Below, in pieces: positions 1 to 4,472 of a DNA stretch of 9,740 nucleotides. The DNA is taken from assembly GCA_021323815.1 (NCBI GenBank), contig JAJPKG010000475.1:1-9740 (forward strand). The letters run 5' to 3'. The notes beneath the pieces are model-generated. The model was given only the letters and a program-made list of their open reading frames with translations. It had not been told where the DNA came from and did not search any database. The translations under genes and the position numbers were made by a program. How positions within the stretch are numbered: position 1 is the first letter of the stretch; each line of letters begins with the position of its first letter. This stretch comes from Pseudomonadota bacterium (GTDB lineage: Bacteria; Chloroflexota; Ktedonobacteria; Ktedonobacterales; JACDGC01).

Positions 1-98
1 CACCGCCGATGCTGTGTCAACGAAGTCCACACCCACGCATTCTCTCTGGGCGTCAGCCCCGCCACCGGAAAGCCCTCACGGATCATCCGCGCGCGCAA
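1..98 (-). CDS. Partial unrecognised protein, 5' end of the last operon gene, runs off the left edge
   Basis: Only the first 32 or so codons are visible (MRARMIREGFPVAG..., then ...TPRENAWVWTSL), so no function can be given. I chose the TTG at 98 because GGAGG (minus strand, 111-107) lies 8 nt upstream. The in-frame ATG at 86 has no ribosome binding site and is the alternative. The reading frame stays open to the edge, and its composition is protein-like (Trp pair, Arg/Glu-rich helix start). It begins 50 nt after the stop of the 258-aa membrane protein gene, on the same strand, so it is probably the next cistron of the same operon. The start region lies inside an RNA structure (see 71-150). 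Confidence is limited by the short visible length. Confidence 0.5.
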   Translation of the reverse strand, partial: MRARMIREGFPVAGLTPRENAWVWTSLTQHRR

Positions 99-150
99 CG
101 CATCCGCCTCCGGCGGAGTACGCCGCGTCGAACGCGCTGGCGTGAGGGCT
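71..150 (-). promoter_or_regulatory. Long-range inverted repeat enclosing a ribosome binding site and start codon
   Basis: The arms agccctcacg (71-80) and cgtgagggct (141-150) are a perfect 10-bp inverted repeat. Between them are two further short hairpins: cgcgt/acgcg with a 3-nt loop near 124-136, and tccgcc/ggcgga (103-108/112-117), whose loop side carries the GGAGG of the next gene. In the leftward mRNA this would fold as an outer stem closing over two inner hairpins. The right arm covers the stop codon of the 258-aa gene, and the TTG/ATG start of the following gene sits between the arms. I infer translational control or coupling. That is not shown, and GC-rich sequence makes chance pairing more likely. 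Confidence 0.35.
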
Positions 151-925
151 AGGGAAAATCCGCCGTGTCACTCTGGCTGGTGTCTCCCATCTCCCCGTCA
201 GCAGACCCATCCTGTCGCGCCGCATCCACCGCCGCGCGCGCCGCACCAACCAGACCACGCGCTCGCACCACGCGCAACTGCGCCTGTTTCTTGGCGCGCA
301 AGATCCTGCGATCATATGCCGCCGCCTCATCCGCGAGATCAGCAGCTGTGGTGCGGATACGCCCCTGCTGAACAAAGCCAAAATAGAGCGTCCCCAGGGG
401 AAACATCAGCGAGACCACCAGCACGGTGGGCGAAATCGGCGGAGTACCATGGATCCCGAACGCCGCCAGCACCGCCTTATCCGCCGGCGTTGCCACCAGA
501 TACGTGCTACGCTCGCTCAGACTCGCCCACACTTCGATGCCGAAAAACACCACCATCCCCAGCAACGTGAAGAGCGCCAGAATCGGCTGGCGAGGCCGCA
601 CCGTCACCGCACGAACAAACGACACCGAGCAGGTAAGCGCAATACCGGCAATCGTGACCCCACCCAGGAAAAACAGGATCACCCCAGCGGCATTGAACCA
701 ACCCCAGCCATGCGGCCCAAACGGCGTTTGCAGATCCGCCACCCAACCCAACGTCGCCAGCTTGCCCATCAGATACGCCGAACAGAGAATCAGAAAGCTC
801 AAACCAAACGTTTTCTGAAATGCGGCATACCAATTGGGCAACGCCGCATGCATCGCCTGATCCACCGCCGAGGCATCATGGTTCATCTGATCCCCCGCCG
901 AGGCACCATGATTCACCTGTGCCAT
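149..925 (-). CDS. Unrecognised membrane protein with four predicted membrane segments
   Basis: 258 aa. The ATG at 925 is preceded by AAAGGA with a 6-nt spacer. The N-terminus (residues 4-23) holds two copies of a ten-residue repeat, NHGASAGDQM / NHDASAVDQA. Hydrophobic stretches at about 40-60, 79-104, 114-136 and 163-186 look like four membrane helices. Residues 187-236 form a charged, probably cytoplasmic helix rich in Arg/Ala (ADLADEAAAYDRRILRAKK), followed by an acidic, disordered end. I do not recognise the family. Multi-span proteins of this size occur in secretion and conjugation machines and in defence modules, but nothing in the sequence decides between these. It is the only multi-span protein of the operon, so it is the likely membrane anchor of whatever the small neighbours do. 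Confidence 0.8.
   Translation of the reverse strand: MAQVNHGASAGDQMNHDASAVDQAMHAALPNWYAAFQKTFGLSFLILCSAYLMGKLATLGWVADLQTPFGPHGWGWFNAAGVILFFLGGVTIAGIALTCSVSFVRAVTVRPRQPILALFTLLGMVVFFGIEVWASLSERSTYLVATPADKAVLAAFGIHGTPPISPTVLVVSLMFPLGTLYFGFVQQGRIRTTAADLADEAAAYDRRILRAKKQAQLRVVRARGLVGAARAAVDAARQDGSADGEMGDTSQSDTADFP
857..916 (-). repeat. 30-bp tandem duplication within the N-terminus of the membrane protein gene
   Basis: Units 857-886 and 887-916 both begin ctgatc and share gccgaggca and catg blocks. By eye they differ at four of 30 positions. The repeat keeps the reading frame and encodes two ten-residue copies (MNH-ASA-DQ pattern). The substitutions are mostly third-position or conservative, so the duplication is not brand new. 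Confidence 0.75.
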
Positions 926-946
926 ATCCCATCCTTTCCCAATGCA

Positions 947-978
947 ATGCGGGAGCCAGGCTCCCCTGACCCCCGCAT
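947..978 (-). other. Competing hairpins in the gap between two operon genes
   Basis: The 57-nt gap between the 178-aa and 258-aa genes contains atgcggg/cccgcat (947-953/972-978). Overlapping it is a second pairing, gggagcc/ggctccc, at 951-957/959-965 with a loop of one base, which would open slightly in RNA. The two pairings cannot form fully at once. No T-tract follows on either strand, so it is not an ordinary terminator. It could be an mRNA processing or stability element, or chance in GC-rich DNA. Confidence 0.35.
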
Positions 979-982
979 CACG

Positions 983-1519
983 TTAACTCGCTTTCTTCTG
1001 CTTGCGCTCCTGAATCGTTTTCTGCGTGCGCAGCCTCGCTTTTTGCTGGCGCGTGGCGATGCTGCGCAGACGGGCTTGCTGCACGCGTTCGTTGTAGCGC
1101 CCATTCGCTTGGTCCGCCAATTTCACCTCTGCGTCCGTTGCCGGGCGAATGGCAAACGATTGAAACGAAAGGATGGTCCCAATTTCAATCGTCTTGCCGC
1201 CCACTTTATAGAGTTTGCCCGGCTGCGGATATTTGATCGGATTGCCATCGCTGTCTTTTTCCTGATGCTGGAAGGTACTGGCACGCACCGAGGACGCAGA
1301 GATCACCACAACTTGACCGTCCCTGCGCCACTGGTCCAGATCCCGTTCCCCCGGCAAATCGGGAGTGATCGGGAACTGGTGGGTATACTCCTTCTCATCG
1401 CCCTTCGCTTTGAGAATCACCACCAACTGTTGCCCTTCGACCATCTCCCCACTCTCAGGATCGAGAATAGGTGTCGCCTCGGAATACGCCAGCACGATTT
1501 TGCCGATCTGTTCAATCAT
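983..1519 (-). CDS. Unrecognised beta-rich protein with basic C-terminal helix
   Basis: 178 aa from the ATG at 1519. The frame is open further upstream to 1885, but that part reads like a shadow of the neighbouring gene. AAAGG lies 9-10 nt before the 1519 start, which overlaps the upstream gene's stop in ATGATTGA, an arrangement typical of coupled translation. Residues 1-125 alternate hydrophobic and polar residues, with GxG/PxG turns (KIVLAYSE, QLVVILKAKG, QVVVISASSV, KTIEIGTILSFQSFAIRP), suggesting a beta fold. Residues 130-178 form a long, strongly basic helix (QQKARLRTQKTIQERKQKK) that could bind nucleic acid or a partner. There is no membrane segment or signal peptide. I do not recognise the family. 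Confidence 0.8.
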   Translation of the reverse strand: MIEQIGKIVLAYSEATPILDPESGEMVEGQQLVVILKAKGDEKEYTHQFPITPDLPGERDLDQWRRDGQVVVISASSVRASTFQHQEKDSDGNPIKYPQPGKLYKVGGKTIEIGTILSFQSFAIRPATDAEVKLADQANGRYNERVQQARLRSIATRQQKARLRTQKTIQERKQKKAS

Positions 1520-1898
1520 GGGTGTGTTGGTCCTTTCGCTGTAAACGCTGTTTTTGCTGTTGGAGAATGCGGAGTTGTGCCTGCCACACCGCCTCCCGTC
1601 GCTCAACACGAGCACGAAGGCGTGCACGATGACACGCTGGGCAGGTACATTCCCCCCACTGCACATGCCGATCAGGCAGCTGCTCGCCCGCGTGGTTGCG
1701 CTGCCAGAGCGTGAGACGCGCCTGATAGCGTTGTTCAGGGGGCAGGGCATGTTCGTGCGCCAGCAACACAGCAAACGCTGCGTCAGCCGCAACGAGTGCC
1801 CCTGGCGCGCAGGGTGCCGAGGCAACCATGCGCTCGGCAGCATCCAGCAGGACGATCCAGTGCGCAATGGGATCAGGAGCATCACGCGCTGCGCCCAT
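1512..1898 (-). CDS. Unrecognised small protein with Cys cluster and coiled-coil tail
   Basis: 128 aa. The start ATG at 1898 shares one base with the upstream stop (TGATG), so translation is probably by reinitiation. Residues 1-75 look alpha-helical and Ala-rich. Residues 84-90 read CTCPACH, with H78 just before, which could be half of a zinc site (C84, C86, C89, H90). Residues 91-124 (RARLRARVERREAVWQAQ... then ILQQQKQRLQRK) form a basic, Gln-rich helix likely to be a coiled coil. The gene ends in an 8-nt overlap with the 178-aa gene. The frame is supported by the coupled overlaps on both sides. Function unknown; a DNA- or RNA-binding adaptor would fit but is only inference. Confidence 0.72.
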   Translation of the reverse strand: MGAARDAPDPIAHWIVLLDAAERMVASAPCAPGALVAADAAFAVLLAHEHALPPEQRYQARLTLWQRNHAGEQLPDRHVQWGECTCPACHRARLRARVERREAVWQAQLRILQQQKQRLQRKDQHTHD

Positions 1899-2104
1899 CA
1901 GGTATCCCTCCTCCCCAGCCGTCGCACAGCTTCTTGGTAGGCCACGAAGGCGCTCAGATACGCCTGATACAGGCGTTCCTGCACATCCATAGGGGCATGC
2001 CCCTGTTCGGCACGCGCCAATTCGAGCCAGCAGCGTTGCATGGTGGCTTCCACCGCTGCTACCACCTGAGGCGTGACGACAGGCGGTAGCGTAATCGTTG
2101 CCAT
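1898..2104 (-). CDS. Unrecognised small helical protein
   Basis: 68 aa. The ATG at 2104 is preceded by a purine-rich GGAAGGAAGGGGAAG ribosome binding region. After a Pro/Val start (TITLPPVVTP), the rest reads as two amphipathic helices (about 11-34 and 39-64) with conserved-looking aromatics (WLELARA, YQAYLSAFVAYQEAV). No Cys/His metal site, membrane segment or signal peptide is present. It starts one base after the stop of the 33-aa ORF, and its stop overlaps the next start. Its size and helical make-up resemble small accessory subunits of mobile-element operons. I cannot assign a role. Confidence 0.7.
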   Translation of the reverse strand: MATITLPPVVTPQVVAAVEATMQRCWLELARAEQGHAPMDVQERLYQAYLSAFVAYQEAVRRLGRRDT

Positions 2105-2105
2105 G

Positions 2106-2207
2106 CTACTTCCCCTTCCTTCCTGGAAACAGACGGATCAGATTAGCCAGGGCCATCCCAACCGAAATGCCAGACAGGAAAAACGTCGCACACAGAATCA
2201 GATTCAC
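2106..2207 (-). CDS. Small single-span membrane protein (33 aa), GTG start
   Basis: The GTG at 2207 has a strong GGAGG (2218-2214) with a 6-nt spacer, and the product ends with TAG one base before the next gene's ATG. The peptide begins MNLILCATFFLSG, continues ISVGMALANLI and ends in a basic RLFPGRKGK tail. That is a membrane helix with a positive, presumably cytoplasmic end. The frame is open further upstream without interruption back to the TAG that ends the 173-aa gene. An in-frame GTG at 2249 (47 aa, two hydrophobic stretches) is an alternative start, but it lacks a ribosome binding site. Small hydrophobic ORFs of this kind are easily missed; the RBS and tight spacing are the main support. 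Confidence 0.6.
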   Translation of the reverse strand: MNLILCATFFLSGISVGMALANLIRLFPGRKGK

Positions 2208-2254
2208 GCTGAACCTCCGTTCAAGGAGCCAGACAAGGCCCCCCAACACAAACA

Positions 2255-2276
2255 GCCGCTGCCAAACAGCAGCGGC
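2255..2276 (-). other. Perfect 7-bp hairpin between the 173-aa and 33-aa genes
   Basis: gccgctg (2255-2261) and cagcggc (2270-2276) pair perfectly around an 8-nt loop. The hairpin lies in the 93-nt gap between the TAG ending the 173-aa gene and the GTG of the 33-aa ORF. It is followed leftwards by TGTTTGTGTTGGG, which is too weak a T-tract for a confident terminator. Possible roles are partial attenuation, mRNA processing, or a structure near a stop codon affecting readthrough. Confidence 0.4.
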
Positions 2277-2300
2277 AACAGACCACGCAACGAAAACAAT

Positions 2301-2822
2301 CTACCAACGCCCGCCGTGCGCCTGGCAGAGCACCTGGGGCAACCGAGGCAAAATCGGATCATCCGGCCATTGGGGCAGACACAGAGGGCAGATCCCCGCC
2401 AGAAAACAAACGCAACACACAACCCACCCAGGAACGAATACCTGCCAGGTATGCGTATCATCCCCAGGAGCAAAGAGCGATCCCAAAGGCAACGCATCCC
2501 CTGGTTCACCCAGCCAGTGATCGATGCCCCAGCCGTTGCCCGCCGCCCACGCTGCATGGATGATCTGTTGCAGTTCCGAGGGCAACGGTCCGAAACACGA
2601 GCCAATCCGTTCCGGGTCAACATACCTGGCTGCTGCCTCAGGAAACAACTGCGGCGAGCCATTGGCCGCCCGCATACGCGCCGAGAACGCAGCGAACGAC
2701 GCGTGCCCTGCGGCAGATTGATGGTCCCTCGTGAACGCCTGCGCCCTGGCTCTACCAGCCATCACCTGATGCTGGCGATCCGCATTCCACGCGCGGCATT
2801 GCGCCCGTCGATCAACCGTCAC
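2301..2822 (-). CDS. Unrecognised protein with C-terminal zinc-ribbon-like CxxC...CxxH site
   Basis: 173 aa from a GTG at 2822 that overlaps the upstream stop as GTGA. Residues 1-50 are basic and helical. Residues 58-130 are a compact-looking, Trp-rich segment (LFPEAAARYVDP, AWAAGNGWGIDHWLGEPG). The C-terminus has a dense Cys group: C136, C137, C139, then C145-P-L-C148, and C166-Q-A-H169 seventeen residues later. That spacing fits a C2CH zinc ribbon. The stretch 129-149 is hydrophobic as well and could instead be a membrane segment. The gene ends in TAG, after which the same frame stays open for 64 codons and includes the 33-aa membrane ORF. Family not recognised. Confidence 0.75.
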   Translation of the reverse strand: MTVDRRAQCRAWNADRQHQVMAGRARAQAFTRDHQSAAGHASFAAFSARMRAANGSPQLFPEAAARYVDPERIGSCFGPLPSELQQIIHAAWAAGNGWGIDHWLGEPGDALPLGSLFAPGDDTHTWQVFVPGWVVCCVCFLAGICPLCLPQWPDDPILPRLPQVLCQAHGGRW

Positions 2823-3154
2823 GAAACGTCACCCCCCGATGACGGATCAGCCATCCGTTGCAACAGCAGAGCAATTGAACGACCAAGCTGCGACAAAACC
2901 AGTACCGCTACCCGCTGATACGTACCATCAGGCATACGAATCGTGCGGCGTTCCTCGGTAAAAAGGCCGGAAGACCGCGCAGCTCGATACGCGGCAGGGG
3001 TCAGTTCCTCGCGCAAAAGCGCACCGCACTGATCCAGCGCCTGCAACACCAACGCACGTTGATCCTCAGAAAGTTGCTGAGCAAGAGCAAACAGGTGCCG
3101 ACCTACGATATCAAAATTACGCAGCGACTCATCAATATCATCATGAAAACTCAT
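2819..3154 (-). CDS. Unrecognised small helical protein
   Basis: 111 aa from the ATG at 3154, chosen because GGAGG lies 8 nt upstream. An upstream in-frame TTG at 3169 would add five residues and would include the RBS itself. The protein is mostly alpha-helical: an acidic N-terminus (MSFHDDIDESLRNF), amphipathic helices at about 14-55 (FALAQQLSEDQRALVLQAL), a short charged loop with GLFTEERRTIRMPDGTYQRV at 63-82, and a last helix at 83-101. No metal site or membrane segment is visible. It overlaps the preceding 65-aa gene by 14 nt and the following gene by 4 nt, so all three are probably translated in a coupled way. Function unknown. Confidence 0.78.
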   Translation of the reverse strand: MSFHDDIDESLRNFDIVGRHLFALAQQLSEDQRALVLQALDQCGALLREELTPAAYRAARSSGLFTEERRTIRMPDGTYQRVAVLVLSQLGRSIALLLQRMADPSSGGDVS

Positions 3155-3338
3155 GAGGAAAACCTCCAATCCCGCCTCGCCGCACCCGGCTAAACTGAGG
3201 AAAAATCGCCGCTAGCTGCGCCTGACGATAGGTGGGTAGCATCCGAGCCGGATACGGGCGCACCGGCTCAGGACCATACACCATGCGCGCAATGCGTGAC
3301 AAATTGGCTGACCTACGACACTTGGACACTGAGGGCAT
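3141..3338 (-). CDS. Unrecognised small basic protein, first gene of the left operon
   Basis: 65 aa. The ATG at 3338 has GGAGG with a 7-nt spacer, one of the best ribosome binding sites in the window. The product is basic and Pro/Arg-rich (CRRSANLSRIARMVYGPE, then YRQAQLAAIFPQFSRVRR) with no membrane segment. It would suit a nucleic-acid-binding or structural peptide, but I do not recognise it. Another frame of the same strand (3514-3212) contains CPQC...C..H and is also open, but it lacks a placed RBS. The RBS and the overlap with the next gene favour the frame given here. It lies right after two leader hairpins (3361-3422), so it is probably the first cistron. Confidence 0.55.
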   Translation of the reverse strand: MPSVSKCRRSANLSRIARMVYGPEPVRPYPARMLPTYRQAQLAAIFPQFSRVRRGGIGGFPHEFS

Positions 3339-3360
3339 ATCTCTACCTCCATACCAAACA

Positions 3361-3422
3361 GCCCTGAGCCAGAGTCAGGGCAACACAAACGGCTCGCATG
3401 CGCCCACCGCACACGAGCCGTT
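3361..3422 (-). promoter_or_regulatory. Two adjacent perfect hairpins in the presumed operon leader
   Basis: gccctga/tcagggc (3361-3367/3375-3381, 7-nt loop) and aacggctcg/cgagccgtt (3388-3396/3414-3422, 17-nt loop) are both perfect. In the leftward transcript they come one after the other and end about 12 nt before the GGAGG of the 65-aa gene. No run of T follows either one, so neither is a standard terminator. They could be a 5' UTR control or stability element, or the dyad binding site of a regulator. I could not find a convincing -35/-10 pair for the operon between 3423 and 3552. Confidence 0.4.
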
Positions 3423-3552
3423 GCCAACACCCACGCAAATACACTGCGAGAGCAGGCTTGAACTAACCTCAGCCGCATAAGCCGAGGGGGCGATAGGTGG
3501 GGTATCCAACCCACACGCAGACAGCAGCCGCAACGGCTCTATCGCAACCATG

Positions 3553-3588
3553 AAAAAAGCGTCTTACTTGACACAAGCCAAGCAAGAC
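3553..3588 (-). terminator. Rho-independent terminator of the 186-aa gene
   Basis: On the minus strand GTCTTGCTTGGC pairs with GTCAAGTAAGAC (12 bp with two G-U pairs, loop TTGT), followed after GC by six T residues. It begins 20 nt after the TGA of the 186-aa gene. This separates that gene from the operon starting at 3338 and supports the 186-aa ORF being real. Confidence 0.85.
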
Positions 3589-3607
3589 ACCACAGAAGAC
3601 CAACCAA

Positions 3608-4168
3608 TCATAATTGCAATTCAGGAGCCGATAGCCGCCAGGGCATACGCGCCCGCCGCTCACGAGAAGGGACATAACCGAACCGCATGGTAGAGCCAGA
3701 CTGCGGACAAACCGCAGAGAAATGTTCATATAAAACATGGTGCAAAAGCACAAGCTTATTGCGGACGATTAACTGACATGCGCCACAGCACCACCGCCCG
3801 CGCCGCTTGCCCAATCTTGGGAGCAGATACGCGTGCACCACCGCGAGATGATCAATCACGACCTGGAAACACCGAGCGACGAGACGTGGAGATGCAGCAG
3901 CAAACGGGACAATGACCGCCTGATGATTACCGAGAGGAACACGCCGTGCCTGTGCCCAATCTAACACTCGCCGCTTTCCGGCATCACAGCGTGGTTTACG
4001 CTGAGGAATGAGACCTGATGCCCGTTGCAGGAAGGCCCGCCGTTCGGGCCGAATGCCCTGCAATGCTGGAAACGAGCGCCGCAAGATGCTATGTCCGGTC
4101 TGACGGTCATAATAGCGCCTGGCCGACCCCGGCAACTGTGCAAAGCGCTGAAACAAGCGTGTGTGCAT
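3608..4168 (-). CDS. Unrecognised basic protein with Cys-rich central region
   Basis: 186 aa. The ATG at 4168 has GGGAG with a 6-nt spacer, and a good terminator follows the stop. The protein is strongly basic. Residues 16-40 (ARRYYDRQTGHSILRRSF and on) resemble the short Tyr/Asp-x-x-TG...Arg-Arg motif I associate with small DNA-linked proteins of mobile elements; this is recollection, not a search result. Residues 80-117 are hydrophobic/helical (AVIVPFAAASPRLVARC, FQVVIDHLAVVHAYLLP). C127, C128, C131 and C154 could hold a metal. It stands alone, divergent from the HTH/GNAT-like gene, with 304 nt between their starts. A DNA-binding or replication-linked role is possible but unproven. Codon usage is looser than in the flanking chromosomal genes. 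Confidence 0.55.
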   Translation of the reverse strand: MHTRLFQRFAQLPGSARRYYDRQTGHSILRRSFPALQGIRPERRAFLQRASGLIPQRKPRCDAGKRRVLDWAQARRVPLGNHQAVIVPFAAASPRLVARCFQVVIDHLAVVHAYLLPRLGKRRGRWCCGACQLIVRNKLVLLHHVLYEHFSAVCPQSGSTMRFGYVPSRERRARMPWRLSAPELQL

Positions 4169-4328
4169 GGAATACTCCCAAATCTGAGATGAGGAGCCGA
4201 CACCCGATGCGAGAAAGATACCTGGAAGATGGTCCCCTCATCCCCTATCATCGCTCGCGCTAAGGGCTGACAGAGGCTTACATCTGGCAGGCTATTCACG
4301 TGTTCAAGTGCATCTAGCTGCCAAATTA

Positions 4329-4399
4329 ACTATCGGCAACTATCGTATTTTCATTATAACTAACGATTACTATCGTTGTCAAGTAACTCTTACTATCGT
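4329..4399 (+). repeat. Helically phased ACTATCG direct repeats upstream of a promoter
   Basis: ACTATCG occurs at 4329, 4339, 4369 and 4393, with a one-mismatch copy, ACTAACG, at 4359. The first four sites fall on a strict 10-bp register (4329, 4339, 4359, 4369), so they face the same side of the helix. The last copy ends right at the -35 element. Within the cluster, aacgat/atcgtt (4362-4367/4372-4377) also forms a dyad. This is the layout of a cooperative regulator binding array. The regulator may be the HTH protein encoded just downstream, acting on its own promoter (inference). Confidence 0.7.
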
Positions 4400-4428
4400 T
4401 TGCAATCAAACTTGGACGGTGTTACAAT
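4400..4428 (+). promoter_or_regulatory. Sigma-70-type promoter for the HTH/GNAT-like and hydrolase genes
   Basis: The -35 TTGCAA (4400-4405) and -10 TACAAT (4423-4428) are separated by exactly 17 nt, placing the transcript start near 4435 and giving a leader of about 38 nt. The element matches consensus at 4/6 and 5/6 positions, in AT-rich DNA. The upstream repeat array touches the -35, so activation or repression by the repeat-binding protein is likely. Confidence 0.65.
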
Positions 4429-4472
4429 TACTCACGGTAACAATCCCCCACTTTGAGAGGAAAACCACTGCT

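Larger units (their letters stand above)
4169..4472. other. Divergent intergenic region between the 186-aa gene and the HTH/GNAT-like gene
   Basis: 304 nt with no supported gene. From about 4300 rightwards the base composition drops sharply to AT-rich, marking one edge of the foreign-looking pair. The right half holds the ACTATCG repeats and a plus-strand promoter (separate entries). The left half (4169-4300) has an open minus frame that I regard as chance, and I see no convincing minus-strand promoter for the 186-aa gene. Confidence 0.6.

Noticed and set aside
449..1714. 421-aa open frame on the plus strand
   Set aside because: It lies antisense to three minus-strand genes with ribosome binding sites and coupled overlaps, and its product is an Arg/His/Gln-rich low-quality sequence typical of a GC-rich shadow frame.
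2204..2662. 152-aa minus-strand frame overlapping the 173-aa gene
   Set aside because: The competing frame has a GTGA-coupled start and a coherent CxxC...CxxH site. This one starts inside it without a ribosome binding site.
2073..2918. 281-aa open frame on the plus strand
   Set aside because: It is antisense to four minus-strand genes with coupled starts, and its product is Arg/Pro/Gln-rich without domains.
3446..3465. Sequence resembling a tRNA T-arm (GTTCAA on the minus strand)
   Set aside because: The flanking five bases do not pair and no acceptor, D or anticodon stem can be built around it.
3226..3499. Repeat of cgataggtggg near 3226 and 3489
   Set aside because: There are only two copies of 11 bp, one inside a coding region, with no matching spacing or context, so it is probably chance.
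3212..3514. 100-aa minus-strand frame containing CPQC...C..H
   Set aside because: The Cys pattern is tempting, but the GGAGG is spaced for the ATG at 3338 in the other frame, which also gives the coupled overlap with the next gene.
3375..3551. 58-aa minus-strand ORF starting at an ATG right after the terminator T-tract
   Set aside because: It has no ribosome binding site and its start touches the terminator. It spans the leader hairpins, so it is more likely untranslated leader.
3961..4299. 112-aa minus-strand frame overlapping the 186-aa gene
   Set aside because: It has no RBS, and it competes with a frame that has both an RBS and a matching terminator.
4308..4472. Upstream extension of the HTH/GNAT-like protein
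   Set aside because: The added residues are encoded by the regulatory repeats and by the promoter, and translation there would precede the predicted transcript start.
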